Shown: positions 32,516 to 45,143, counted from the first letter of the stretch. The stretch: 64,000 nt of DNA from Ianthella basta (GCA_964019415.1 OZ025875.1:2407501-2471500), one strand, 5' to 3'. Translations and numbers: made by a program. The notes: generated from the sequence alone by a model not told the origin.

Positions 32516-34740
32516 AGTTACTGATAATCTACGCAAGAAATGGTTAATGTTAATTTGGTGAAAGAGCATATTTATGGGGAACAAAATGTCTGAAATCTTT
32601 GGGGCTCTTTTAGCTGTTCAAGTCCTCTATTGTCTGTATTCCACGAATGCTCAAAGAATCTGTTCTCGGTAGTGTATAGCAATTGCAGTACAGTGCAGTG
32701 CTCGGTTCGGTCTCTGCTGCTACTTGGGTGAGAGTTTCTGGTACTAAGTAGATTCCTACTGTACAAGCATGCAATGGTGTAAATTGTGGCAATCAGTGAA
32801 CTGATATGGGTGCTTGGTGAGTAGACACATAGCAATGCAACAGATTCTTGTGTAGGGTGCTTTGAACATGAAGGTCTTTCTCAGCTAGTAAGGAGACTGC
32901 ATGGCAATATTTCTGCATTGTAACTTTTCTAACTTAAAGGCAGTATTAGCATTGAAAGCCTTTGGAGCAGATGGCTATAAATTGTACTGACCACATCTGG
33001 CACAGGTATATGTACCATGTAGTGGCAAAGCTTCTAGCCTATGTCATGGCCTTCACTCTATAAATCATCCATGCAACACACTGCAATAGCCCAATCCTCC
33101 CATCACTTGTTCATGACAGCCCACACGCAGTATGTATGAAAGTTCAAAACCTTTTATTTTTTTGTTACAGTGCACTTTCGTTTAAGCAAAGTGACACTAC
33201 CTGATCTCCTAAAATTGTTTTAAGCTAATTGTTTCTTTCTGTATACTGCCATATTCATATGGATGCAGAATCTGTCCACAGTATGCATGGTATGTGAATC
33301 TCAGACACTGTATACCGAAACAATGAACAGAGAGAGACCTAATAATAGCATGTCAAAATGACTATGTGAATCAATGATATCTGCTTAAGTGTACATGAAA
33401 AGTGTTGGCCATCATCTCTACCTTCATATTCATGTATACTTCATTCAGGCGCCTGAGACGGGCTGTCCATGTAAAGCTGCTGCTCAACCTCTGCTTTGCT
33501 CTGTTGGGGCTGTATGTCACCTTCATCATCAGCACTGTCTCAACTGATGTACCTGTGCTCTGTGGAGTAGTCTCTGCTCTCATGCACTACTTCTTCCGGA
33601 TGGTAGCAGAAGCCATTCAGTTACACAGGAAGTTGGTGACTGTGTTCAAACCAGATATCTCCAGCTATGTCAAGATAGCCATGGCAATATGCTGGGGTAG
33701 GTAGGTGCATGAGGAGAAGGAGAGTAGCACAATAACTTGCGTTATCTTTGTACTTTTGTACTGTATTGCCTTCATGTGCAATCCTACCTCCTACAGTTGT
33801 TCCAGCTTTCATTGTGGTGTTCTCCTTGGCTTCATAATACCAGAACTAAATCCATCCAAAATTGCAAGGAATTTTCAGAGAATGCTGCACCACACTGACT
33901 ATAATATTATGTGCAGTATACTAAATGTGCATTGTTTTCCCTTCCTCTATACAAATTACAGCTGCCATGTGTATATATTCATTTGCCTTATTGTACCATT
34001 CATACCTACTCATGGTGTGTCTAGATCTAGTTTCAACAGTCCCAGCAAGTCTCGCTTTGGAACAATGACTTCTGCCATCACATCCTTGGGAGGAACTTTG
34101 AAACTTGGCACACTGAGGAAGGCTGGCAAAAGCACTGACACTCTGACACACAACACAACTGCTGAAAATGTTAATCTATACTCTTTCTCTAGTCCTACTG
34201 GAAGACTGACAGACATTGCCTCCCCTTGTGTTGAGCAATCTTCTGTGATTGAGAATATCTCTGCCGAGGCCACATCCCCCTATTTGCCACCAGTGGAGAT
34301 TGAGTTAGTCCACAGATTGGACCAAGATGGACAGTCCAACAATGAGGAACTCGTCAAAGTGGACATTGGCACTGAGTCCATTGTTGAAACCATGAGCTTC
34401 GAATCCATGACAACTCCTCTTTGTTGGGCTTTAAATATCTCTGGAGATTGCTATATTCATAGTCCAGAACAAGGAGACTGAAGGGCTCTGGCACTATTCC
34501 ATTGCAACTGCACCTACGTATATTCTATATCCTGGGCGTGACGTAGAATGCACTATATTTTATATGCTAACTGTCAATCAACACCATGCATTACATGTCA
34601 AGACTGTATTTTACATACAGATGTAGCAAGATTTACAATATATGCATACTGTAATTTTGTATCATAGCTGTTAAGTGTGTGTTTCTACTTAGTAGTCCTT
34701 GGCCAGAGGATGATAATTGCGATTTCATTGTGTGACCTGT

Positions 34741-35589
34741 TTTAACATATCAATGAATTATATGTATTATATTTAAGTGAGAAGATTACATGCGGATGAA
34801 AAAAAGTAAACATCTTCACTGGTGCTTCACAAGGGAGTTTCAAGCAGGCCACAGTTGTGCAGATTTGGTCTGGGCACAATGTATGTATTATGCTCATGGC
34901 CACTAGAATTGTTACTGTGTGTACAGTGTTGTCACTGATTTTTCCATAAATGGGCATAGACGGACTGTGCATTTCCCATTCATTTGATACCATTAGAGGA
35001 GAAGAAAAGCATTGGAAGTCATTATATGGCTGGATGCAACAAAGATTAGTACCATCAGTTGGTCAGAGCTATACACACATGCACATCCAATTGTCAGAGC
35101 CTCCAGTCTCAGACCTAGGAATGCTCACAGAATGGGAATTTGGAGATGCATGACGCCCACTTTCCCAACGAAGGAAAAGAGCCATTACATCTCATAGTTC
35201 CAACAGCATACAACACTCTTGACGACTGGGACCTCCTGGTGAATGAATCAAAAGGGAATTTGAATTAATATACCTGTATCCACCTATCAGATGCTGACCA
35301 ACAGTACAACATTGATCAGGTGTGTCCATGGTAATAGGCTATATGGCACACTAGCAGATCCATTTGGTTCCACTTAGGTAACAGTATATGCAGTGTCATG
35401 AATAGGATTGTCCTTGCACATGCATACAAACCACTGGTTTATATATGTACTTCTATAGTTTTAGTTCCCAACTTGTCCCAGTATGAAGATGGTCTGTAAT
35501 CATGTGGGACCTTATTGCTGTACCCACAGAGTGCATTCAGGAGGAAGATGAAAGCAGCAATCAGTTAGAGACTGTAGATGGAGCAAGTT
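34741..35589. other. Unassigned; possible eroded coding stretch
   Basis: 34950-35330 reads partly like decayed coding sequence on the + strand: one frame ends MLTEWEFGDA, and after a stop the frame runs on as HFPNEGKEPLHLIVPTAYN, then TLDDWDLLVNES. The family is unknown; it may be a transposon remnant. Nothing else is seen. Confidence 0.25.
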
Positions 35590-35830
35590 TAATTGTCAAG
35601 ATTAAGTGGATATGGAGGAAGCCTCATGCAATTATGGAAGAGTGCATTATGGGGCTCAGAGTGGCGTACTGAAGGTTGATATTGGATAGCTGCTTGGCTG
35701 CTTCTGTTTCCACCACAAGTTAAACACTTGTGGTTTCAGCAGAGAAAGGAAGGCTGCTGTCATCGCGACTGAAGCATTGTAGAGAGAGGAAATTGCTTGC
35801 AGTTACCACTGCAGGAGGAAACTAGTGTAT
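35590..35830 (+). repeat. Repeat A fragment
   Basis: Matches 9150-9310 (ggttgatattggat, cacaagtta-acacttgtggttt, gcagttaccactgcag). The hammerhead-like region is mostly deleted, leaving only ggggctcag. A poly-A run follows at about 35879-35891. Confidence 0.65.
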
Positions 35831-36149
35831 AAAACTCCCTTTAGAATTATAATGAATTTAGGAATGGTCAGCAAAAGCAAAAAAAAAAAAACAAGCAACA
35901 GTAACTCAACACCATGATAAAACACTTTTCATTGAATTTCGCTCTGAGACTCAAAGGATGTCAAAAGGGCACTACTACAACGAGCAGAAGTGTTTGAGTA
36001 GCAGCAGCATGGCGTGCAGTTTTGCAAACTGGTGGACATCGATGTGCAGGTACATCGACGCTACAGCGTTAGCATTTGAGGAGCATGAAACAATCCGAAT
36101 CTTAGCAACTGCTTGTCAAAGAACGGGTTGATGGATGTCAAAACAAACC
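35831..36149. other. Unassigned spacer
   Basis: Apart from the A run, no gene or known repeat is recognised. Confidence 0.3.
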
Positions 36150-36420
36150 CTCGAGGTGAAACACACCAAAAAGAGTTGTAACCGTAAGTATGATTAGATG
36201 CCGCCCAAGCAGTGTCTGCGGGATTTAAAGCACGAAGCTGGAAGGGGCGAAGTGCCCGAGTACGTACTCGAGTGTTGAGTGCTCCTATCAAAGTCGTAGC
36301 CCCTTTCTCTTCTTGACGATGTTCGCATCATTGGCCACCGACGACGATGTGGGAAGCCCGATAAAAGAACTTTCCGGCACTTGTGAGCCTCTTGCTGTAC
36401 TCTTTCGCAGCTGTAACAGG
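36150..36420 (+). repeat. Repeat B end fragment
   Basis: Matches 14040-14260 and 57090-57320 (gtaagtatgattagatgcc, gggatttaaagcac, cttcttgacgatg). It ends at ctttcgc, just before the unrelated 36421-36572. It marks the left flank of segment X in the first tandem copy. Confidence 0.65.
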
Positions 36421-39400
36421 ATTTCCAACCCAGTATCACTCCTAAAATTGGGCATATAAGCATATGTTGGTCTGAGCGCTATTGTGTGCACACACAACAT
36501 ATTACGCGCTATCTTATTATGAGCAAATGTACAATAATTGCATTGTATGAATATAGTACATAATGCTAGCACTGTACTAGCAGTATTATTGTGTAACAAT
36601 GGCCGGTCAAAGCGTCGAGCGAGGTGTGAATGGAGGGCTGAATAGTGCTCAGCCCCAAGGTCCCCAGCGTGATCTGAATGGTGAGTTAATAATCTAAAGG
36701 ATAGGGTCAGGATTTGGGTCACTATCCAAGTTGCCAAGTCACTTTGAACATTTCAGACTGCGTCTTGTTGGATGCCTTTAGGGTAGCCTTTGGCTATTGG
36801 CTTTACCAACCCAAATAAGATTACCTAACCTACCCTATCTTTTGCTACATTCACTCTTGGAGATAGGCTAGCTAGTGGTCATTTCTGACATTGTCCGTAC
36901 TGATGTTTCTGTACCCAAACTAGATTATCAGTAGACAGTATAAAAAGCTACTGAACATCAGGGCACATGAAAGAAGTAATAATTTGCTTTGACAACTTAT
37001 TGTTTAGGAAGTTTGCAAGTCATTTTTCCAATGTTACTCTCACTTACGTAAATTGTTAATGGATGATTGAGCCTGCTGGGTCCTACAGGACTTCTACCTT
37101 GTGTACAAACAGCCATGATTAAAATGATGAAGAATGCGGTGATCTGATTTGAGATTAATTCCGTATATGACATACATCCGAAACTGCAGTCTGGGGCACT
37201 GAAAAACCCCTCACATCTAGACCTGTTATTGCTCATATCATTAGCTTGATTTTTACTGATTGCCAATTGCAAAATCTGGTCTGAACCACTGGTCCAACAT
37301 GTACTGTATAGTAGATAGTCATTCTATCATACCATGACGTATAGTAGCTCTGCTAATGTGCAGTCCTGATGAAGACATATGTAGAATGGCAGCTATGCTG
37401 AATCAGATTGTGATTTCTTCATTTCATACTTCTGGTGTAAATGTCATTGATTTGATTTGGCTGCTGTCGCAAGTAAACTTTTGCAGCAGCTGCTGGAGAA
37501 GAGTTTTATTGCGTAGAGGCAACTATTTTGCAGAACTGGGGCAATAGTGAGTTGTTGCACAAAGAAAACATGGTGGAAAGGGATCAACGGCAATGGATAT
37601 AATATAGTGACCAGCGTCAGAGCTACTGGAATCAAGCTATTTCTGCCATCATACTCATCACTTAGCATTGGATATCAGTTTAATGTGTATTGTATATAGT
37701 ATCATGAACATCTGTAATAGTCATCAACAAATGCTTGCATTTACTTGCTATAAAAATAGCTGAAGCAGGCCAAAAAGTGGGGTGGCCATGGCCGACCTGG
37801 CTGCCCCCCTTCTTACAACCTTGCATCCTACTAAAGTTGACGGTGCACTGGCGTAGTACATAAGTACGTACAGTTAGGATACAGTAATGTGTACAGACGT
37901 TTTCAATTTCGCTACGGGTATGGTACGGCATCAGTACGGGACATGTATGGACAAACAAAGCGATACGTATGGGGATCAAACAAGTGCTAACTGCATTCGC
38001 CTTTTCACAAAAGTGATTACCCAGCTATGTGGCAGATAGAGGTTTCACCTTGATGGGGTAAGAGCTAACAAGAGCTATTGTCAGCATCAGTATATTGTCT
38101 TCAAAGCTGAAGAATGAGTCTACAGCCTGCTTTGAAAGCTACGCTGAAGCCACCAGATGACCATGCGCTCATCTACTGGGGTAGCCGCAACACGGAGCCC
38201 TGCCTCCAGTTTTTATGCTGACGTCACCCTGCCGAATAAAAATTGAGGCAAGAATAGCGACAAGTCAACTAGAGCCGATGAGAGCTGTGTGAGTGTCGTG
38301 TCCCTGTCCTAATTATGCTCTGTCGACACACTGACGCACACTGAAGAACTGGAGATAGACAAAAGCTAACACCACTCAGAATAGAAGCCGGAGAATTAAA
38401 GTGGGTAGCTAACACCTCTGCAGGTTAATCGACAAAGATTTCTAACGATTTACACCTTCATTAATCAGCATACGCTTTTGGGGTAGGACGGTCTTCATAT
38501 GGTACGGGTCAGGTGTGCAGTACATATGGGCGCATTTTAGAATCGTATGGATGTAAAATGGGTATGGCGTATGCACACCCGTGGAACATTAACTTTTTTA
38601 TAGAATGTACTGTATGTTTATTTTATGTGCTTATCTGTACTTCATATAACTTTCATTCTTTACATGATGCTTGTGTTAACTGTATGGATTATTCCTCAGT
38701 ATCTTCTCCCCACATCCACACACTTCACTACTCTCTAGCTACTAACTAGCAGGTCCATCAGCAGATAATTGGTAGTGATGTAGTTGGATGTTAGGGTCTT
38801 GTGTAACGGCACATGTTTTCTCTCTGCTACGTAGAACCTCAACTGCCGCCAAAGAAGTCTTGCAAGCATTGTGGTGAGATGAGCCCGTTGCGGAGAAAAG
38901 TTTGATGTGGGTCGTAGCAAATTTTGTGTGGCCCCTTACAGCATCCCTCCAAAGGCAACGAGTGATTTGTTGCGGAGGATGTACCATAAGATGATTTAAT
39001 GCAGGTTATCATTGCAAACAATGCTCCATGTACTTGTGTTGTACGCGATAAACCTTGTAAGAGCATTGTACAATATATGTTAATATAACATTATTTTCCG
39101 TTTTACAAAATGATGGAAAAACGGAATGCTCTTATTCGTAGTACAGAAGGCATCCCTGTTATGACAAAATGGATGCAAAGGTTCTTGAACAGTTTTGCAG
39201 TGAATAAATTATTGAGACATTTGGCATTTAATATAACGATTAGACATGGGCGGGAGAGATGAAGTTGGACAGATGGGCTGCTGCTGTATACGTCTGTCAC
39301 TTATCAAACAGTATGGCATGCGCCAATCCCTTTGGACTATGCCTAATCGTCCCACAGCCTCCTCGAACTGTTTTGTCTCACAACCACTTTTATCATGAAG

Positions 39401-39741
39401 CAAAGCTTTCCATAAAATTAAACGAACCTGAATTGCAACATATTGTCACATAGTATACTGTATTTTATGCACTTCTGTTTGAAATTTTCGTTTTTATGGG
39501 CTGACCATGGAAGCATGGTCTACATATGTCACAAGAGACTGTGGAACCCATTTATTAAGTCACCCCATAAGAATAATTAGTTTATTAGACATTAGTTTGC
39601 CATGTGGTATGATGATAGACTCCCTTACTGACTCAAGCGTTTTTTCATCCCGAGGATACCATTCAGAAGAATGTGTACGCTGCTGTGTGTGTATTTGTGT
39701 GTATTTGCACTGTAAGCACTTGTGTGTGCGCAACAATCAAG

Positions 39742-39742
<1 letters not shown>

Positions 39743-39778
<36 letters not shown>
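39743..39778. repeat. (GT)n microsatellite
   Basis: GT tract of about 36 bases; the duplicate at 48512-48642 is several times longer. Confidence 0.95.
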
Positions 39779-39782
<4 letters not shown>

Positions 39783-40338
39783 TGTGTGAATGATTTAGTA
39801 TGTGAATTTGTGCTTTCGTACAGTCTGTGCCAGAGAATCATTCTCGTTCTATGGGAGTAAAATAAATATGCTAGTGGGATGTGAAAATCTCTGTGCTAGA
39901 ATTCTCTCTGAGCCATTCCTGGACGCCCTTCTTTTGGAAGTATAAGGATAAAATGAATGAATGGTTGTCTGCGACAGTCACATAGGAAAAAATAGGTGAG
40001 CTTATGTACATTTGTAAACTAAACTTTACCTACTATGTACATGTGTGTATGAACGGTGCACATATGGGAGTAACGTGAGAAATGAGTGATAATACAGGTT
40101 GGATTACAGGCTTGGTGCGCCTGTAGAATGGCAAATTCTTTGTGTCACGTACTGTTTATGTTTGTACACGTGCATTTTAATGTGTATACATGTATGTGTA
40201 GTGTTGTGTGTGACAACCTGCTGATGTGCGTCATAAATGTGTTTGGTGCTCTGCGATAGTGTGTATACTGGTGGATTGATGTTTATGGCCCCATATTTTA
40301 CATGTTGTTGCTTTATTTATATATTTTCTTTCATGCAG

Positions 40339-40659
40339 GCTGATCACTTGAAGCAGGCTGGCTACGATTTTGTTACATTAGGCTTCAAAGAAACCCCCAA
40401 AAGGCATTCTGTGCTCTCATATGGCACCGATGGGCAAGCAAGAAAGTTTCTTACGAAGTACCCTGAAGTTGTGAAACTGTGGAGATCATTTTGCAGGGAG
40501 CACTATAAGCATGCTGGAGAAGTGACAGGTGAATCTTCAACAGTAGCACCTGTCGTTGAAGACTCATCAGGAGCTCCTCAAGAAGCAAACTCTGTACTTT
40601 CCGAACTTATGGGTAGTGTAGAACATCTTGATGTACTTGAACCTGTATGTTTTCATTAA
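40339..40659 (+). CDS. Hypothetical coding exon in segment X, copy 1
   Basis: A strong acceptor (tttctttcatgcag) precedes an open frame reading ADHLKQAGYDFVTLGFKE, then LSYGTDGQARKFLTKYPEVV and KLWRSFCREHYKHAGEV, followed by an acidic, serine-rich part. It either ends at TAA 40657-40659 or is spliced at gtatgt (40648). Composition is clearly protein-like but I do not recognise the family. No matching upstream exon with a start is certain. The duplicate at 49203 differs by one residue (T to I). Confidence 0.5.
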   Translation, partial: ADHLKQAGYDFVTLGFKETPKRHSVLSYGTDGQARKFLTKYPEVVKLWRSFCREHYKHAGEVTGESSTVAPVVEDSSGAPQEANSVLSELMGSVEHLDVLEPVCFH

Positions 40660-41740
40660 TGTCATGTATTCATGTAGTGTAATTGTTGATTCATTTATTT
40701 GCTTGTTGATTGTCTGTGTCATGCCCCTGAGTGATATCATTCACGTGCATAGCGGCATACGCATTGCAGCCATTTTATTTCTAGGAATTGCATGCTACTT
40801 AATTGTGTACATGTCACACAGGGTTAATTACTTGCCCGGCAGTAACGCGAATCTTCTATACAAATACACTTATATAGGTCTACGTGTAAGTGGGCATGCA
40901 GTTGAGGGTGGAGTCAAAAGTGCATGAGTGCATGGGTGCACCTCGTGCATGCATCCAGCATTTCAATTACAAGGGCATGGGCTTGAGTATGAGCGTTTAT
41001 TGCATAAACATGTCAAATTAAGTTAGGGTTTCCACTGAACTGCAAAAGCCTAGCCAGTCACTGAGTCTTGCCACAATCTAATGCAGAATTATAATGTTGC
41101 ACAACATCCACAAAAGTGGCATGCATGAATCGGAAGCCCTCATTGCATTCACACATGCCAGCATTTCAATAGCTTAAGTGTGGTGGAGTAAGGGCTCATT
41201 TAATATTTGTGTGGAATCTGCGGAGAGCTACGTCACGAGAATGATGAAGGCCACGGTCATGAAAATTGCATGAGCACATTTGGCTGATCATGACGGACCC
41301 TATGGCATGCTCCGGATGTCAGTGCTGTGCACAGTATGTGCAATACACAATTCATGCATGTACTTGTCGACCATTTTGAGGGTGGAGTCAAAAGTGTGTG
41401 AGCAGGTGCTTCTCATGTGGGTGCATCATGCATGTCAAATGAAAGGTCACAGCACATAACACAGGAGTTTACCACACAGTTGTGTCAAATTAGGGTTAGT
41501 GCTCAAACTGCAGCAAAGGTGCAGTGTAGTGCATACCAAATCACAAAGCCCTGACACACTCAATCTGGAAACATAAACATTGTGCAATGCCCACATAACT
41601 GGTATCATATCATAACGCTCATTGCTCAATGCAAACACGCAAACTGCCACGTGGTAAACACAAGCACGCTGGTGTAAGAGGTCATTTAATGTTTACCTGG
41701 AATCTGCCCTGACACACTCAATCTGGAAATGCAAACATAT

Positions 41741-43496
41741 GTTAAATAGGGAGTGATGATCGCACCCATAATTGGTGTGAATTGGTTGCCACTGTGAGCA
41801 CACCCATTTGCAGTGTGATGGTCACTCCAACCATGCAGTACACAACATACCATTCATTGGAACAGTATTCAAGAGACTAAGCACTTCATGGTACCTTTCA
41901 CTACAGATATGGTACACAGCATACCACCTGGTGGGATTGTTTGTGGTTGACACAAAGTACCTAATGCTACATTAAATTGCACTCTCAGTTTGACGAGGTC
42001 CTCCCACTGTACACAACATACCATCAGGCTAAGCTGTATCCTGGGTAGCTATATATGTACTTAGATAGCTTGTAGGATTCCAAGTATACTCTCATCTTTG
42101 TGTATAAATTACTTGAAAGTCTCTTAATCCATCAGAAATGATGTGAACAATTAGCAGTGTGGGTACTGGTGACAGTGTGAATGTCACTTTAAAGTGTGAC
42201 TGATTACACCACTGGTGTGAGCACTGGGTGGTGTGACGGTCACACCATATTGTTAACAGTGCTGTTTCACTCTGATTGGGGCTCAGTGTGGTGTACTGAT
42301 GGTTGATATTGGATGGTGCCTGCATGGCAGTTTCTGGTTTCACCACAAGTTAAGTACTTGTGGTTTCAGCAGAAGGAAAGGGAGGCTGCTGTCATCACGA
42401 CTGAAGAGTTGTCGAGAGGGGCAATTGCTTGCAGTTACCACTGCAGCGGTAAATAGATTGAATGGTAATCACTGGATATCATGCCTAACCTACCAACTAC
42501 ACCAGTAGCTACTGGTGTCTCCCTGGGGTAGGTTTGGCAGAGTATCCAGTGAAAGTAGACTTTGTCATTCACCCATAGTAATTCTCTATAATATCATTTT
42601 CAGGACCTTGTTATGACTCATGAACTCAAACAGGCCATGAAGGTGATGACTTAAGAGTGGCATTTGTTCATTTCATTACTTTTGGGAAGTGAAACTAGCT
42701 GGTATGCACCGAGTGTTACTGTATTAGTACCTGTACTAACAATCTTTCCTACACAACATGATTGTGGGATTGTAGGCTGGGAACTGGTTACACCACAGTA
42801 ATAAAACTATGTATAGTGTGTGACATCATGCCCTCTGTGTAGGAGAAACAGCTGTGTATTGTGTACATATGTATACACTGAAACAGCCACCCCTTTGTGT
42901 ATAGGCGGAAACAGCTGTGTACATACACTGAACCTGAGCCACCTGTGAGCCAGTTCTAACTGACCATTATTATAGAGAGGTGGCTGCTCTACAGAGATAC
43001 ATTAATTGCAATGCTTCGGGCTATTTGGGGCCAGGGAGGATGGCTGTTTTTGAGAGGTGGCTGCCTAACACAGTGACCTGATTTGTTCCACTATATCTGT
43101 TATGGGTGTGTATACTGTATGTACCTTACACAAGTTGTGCGCAGGTGCTGTGAGCATTTGTAACCGCTTACTAAAGATTCCTTCTTACCTAGCACAAAGG
43201 TAGAGGCATTGTGATTTACTTAGCTAGAAGTTCATTGATAGATGATGTTGTCAAAACAGTTGTAACGTATGATAAATGCAAAACCATGGTGATGTGCACA
43301 AATCGTGAGAAGAAATAGAGATGATACCATCCGTGCAGTATGAACTGTATTTGCTGATACATATAATTGGATGACCTTAGTGACACCCAAATGTTATATA
43401 TAGCATGACTGTAACTGCATAACATAAAGCTGAATGCTTATAATATTATGAGTATGCTGCTTGTGTCAAACTGCTTGTGTCTGCACCAAGTCACTG
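41741..43496. repeat. Repeat A copy 2, right arm missing
   Basis: The left arm 41741-42190 is inverted relative to 10810-11450; the centre matches 9180-10290. The copy stops at tcactgagg and joins repeat B at a shared gaggtgg word, so the right arm and the start of B were deleted together. Confidence 0.75.
42258..42292 (-). ncRNA. Degenerate hammerhead ribozyme in repeat A
   Basis: Minus strand ACACTGA-GCCCC (missing TGA), AATC loop, GAGTGAAAC, then AGCAC. It carries the same core deletion as at 9124-9160, so the deletion was fixed before A spread. Confidence 0.4.
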
Positions 43497-43884
43497 AGGT
43501 GGTACAAGTGAATCAGAGGGGGTATAAGCGATTTAGAACACCTCTGTTGGACCAATCAGATTACAGCAATTTGTTGCACCATAGTCTAAATACTACTATT
43601 GCACTAGATGCTGTCACAGCCCCCGTGTACCCCGTAGCCAGTAGCCCGTGTAGCCCGTATAGTGTGACACAAAAAACACAAAGGAGGCTGACAAAATTAA
43701 GCTGCTAGATATTAAAATAGGAAAATTGGAAACAACTTAACCTGTATAATTACTTAGTGTATGCAAATTTTGACTGTATGAATGGTCCAACATCAAAGGC
43801 TGAGGGCCTGTAGGTAATCAGCGTTAACGTAAGCACACCATCGTATCCGCATGTGTTAACGTAACAAGGCGTGCACACATTTCC

Positions 43885-44212
43885 TGCTTCCACCCCCCGC
43901 AAGCGCGATCCTCTACAAATATTGAAATTGCCTTCCATTGTGCGCAACATTATTGTGAACTCAAGTGCGTGCAGCGCATCCACTGGCAGCTACTGAGCCG
44001 TACGTTTTTGCTGGTGAGTAAAGGCGCTCTCTCCCAGATGTAGGATGGGTCTCTTACTCCTCAATTACATTGCAGGTTAGCAAACACAACGCTTTATTTC
44101 CCTCACTGTCCGAATGTCCATTCCACGGCTTCACTCCTTCTCCTCCACAGGACTTCTCTGCTGCTTTCAAGTGGCAGTAGGTAAGCTTGAGGCACGCTGG
44201 CCACTTCACGTA
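43885..44212 (+). repeat. Module C copy 3
   Basis: Has acceptor tctcctccacag, the 30-base block 44151-44180 reading DFSAAFKWQ-stop, and gtaagc. One T is lost beside the first donor compared with copy 2. Confidence 0.6.
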
Positions 44213-44495
44213 TCATAGAGTAACTTAGCAGGTTTGGGACAGCCCCCTGGTTCTCATGCGGCGACTACTCGGCTATTGACTTAACCCTAACCCTTTAACC
44301 CTCGTTTAGCCTAATTGGCATGCGTATAACAGTTGGGGCTATGTTTGATTGTCGCAGAGAGCGAGCGACTATTCTACTGTTCCTAAATATAACTATCATT
44401 AGAAATTGGACAGCCTGATCAAAACAGACAATTGTAGTCTTGCGACCTCCGTTTCAGATGGACATTCACATGATAACTCTTACAGCAGTTAGATC

Positions 44496-44786
44496 CAGGG
44501 CCGTACGCAAGGGGGGTTCGTTGGGTTCGGACGAACCCCTCTCCAGGATTTGTGGTGCATAAAATGTGGTACCTATAACCGTTATGTAGTAGCTCAACTC
44601 CTTATTTAGGGCCAGAAACAGTGTTTTCGAAGCTTCCTCGTTCCTTTTCAACGATTTCCGTAACCGGCAAGTATTCCTTTTCATACCGTCTTCCATTTTG
44701 TTATGACGTCACTGGCAAGAAATAATTTTCTAAGCCATTTTTTGCCAAAATGTAACCCCCTTTTCAGAAGTCTGCGTACGGCCCTG
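44496..44786. mobile_element. TIR mini-transposon (MITE) within repeat B
   Basis: Begins cagggccgtacgca and ends with its exact reverse complement (44773-44786), giving perfect 14-base terminal inverted repeats. The flanks are agatc on both sides (44491-44495, 44787-44791), a likely 5-base target-site duplication. There is no transposase. The same element sits at the same place in copy 3 (56025-56300, flanks agatt both sides) and, without its left end, in copy 1. It inserted before B multiplied. Superfamily unassigned. Confidence 0.8.
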
Positions 44787-45111
44787 AGATCGATGCCTCC
44801 TCTAAGAAATATTCTACTTTCAGCGCATTCCACTTGTTACCCATGCACTGGGCCACTGGTACAACGTTGAATATATAATACCTTAAGGCTATTAATTTTA
44901 ACTGGTACTAATTTCAGCAAATTTGGTGAGTAGTTCAAAATTGGTAGAAATTGTTCCACAATAGATTATTTGTATCGAAAAATTAAATATATAAAGCTGA
45001 CCCTGTCTGTCTGTCTGTCTGTCTGTGTGTCCACTATATGTGCACTTCTTGCGCCATTGGCGTCAAACTCACTGTGGTTGCCTCAGGCAAGGAATTTCAG
45101 CAGTTTTGTAC

Positions 45112-45143
45112 CAGACAACGACCTTCGCAGTCGAAACGTCATA
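45112..45143 (+). other. Hammerhead-half-like motif in repeat B
   Basis: gac-cttcgca-gtc, then gaaac and gtc. It is a weaker hairpin than at 15345 and has no CTGATGA. The same bases can be read as protein (VPDNDLRSRNVIHF), so it may instead be coding. Confidence 0.3.

Larger units (their letters stand above)
30298..34740 (+). pseudogene. Decayed copy of the receptor 3' half
   Basis: In order it holds a 40-base remnant of an FN3 exon (30298-30340, like 63239-63280) and an HRM exon (30488-30715) with an in-frame TGA at 30664. A GAIN exon stops at 30901, followed by a truncated GAIN remnant to 31060. The first GPS exon (31147-31204) has lost its Cys (SWQFW) and its donor GT. The second GPS exon (from 31425) is frameshifted. 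The helix 1 exon (to 31823) has lost its acceptor. The helix 2-3 exon (33449-33696) lacks six codons of helix 3, and helix 4 (33797-33863) has a TAA at 33835. The last exon (from 33962) lacks most of helix 5 through helix 7 but keeps the tail to 34481. It cannot make a receptor. The tail is still well conserved, so decay is fairly recent. Confidence 0.93.
36573..41740 (+). repeat. Segment X, copy 1 of a tandem duplication
   Basis: Matches 45343-50604 throughout; both start at tgtactagcagtatt. Differences include a 7-base insertion near 36620/45388, a one-base indel near 37541/46315, and a much shorter GT tract in this copy. Apart from the coding-like exon at 40339, no gene is recognised. A short frame (39110-39259, MMEKRNALIRSTEG start) and a CKHCGEMSPLRRK stretch at about 38855-38897 look protein-like but are isolated. 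Confidence 0.9.

Noticed and set aside
37364..37371. CTGATGA resembling a hammerhead core
   Set aside because: No GAAAC with a pairing stem II follows, and no GTC stem I partner is seen.
40628..40927. Hydrophobic 99-codon frame after the X exon
   Set aside because: No splice or start support and low-complexity hydrophobic composition; kept in both copies only because the whole segment is nearly identical.
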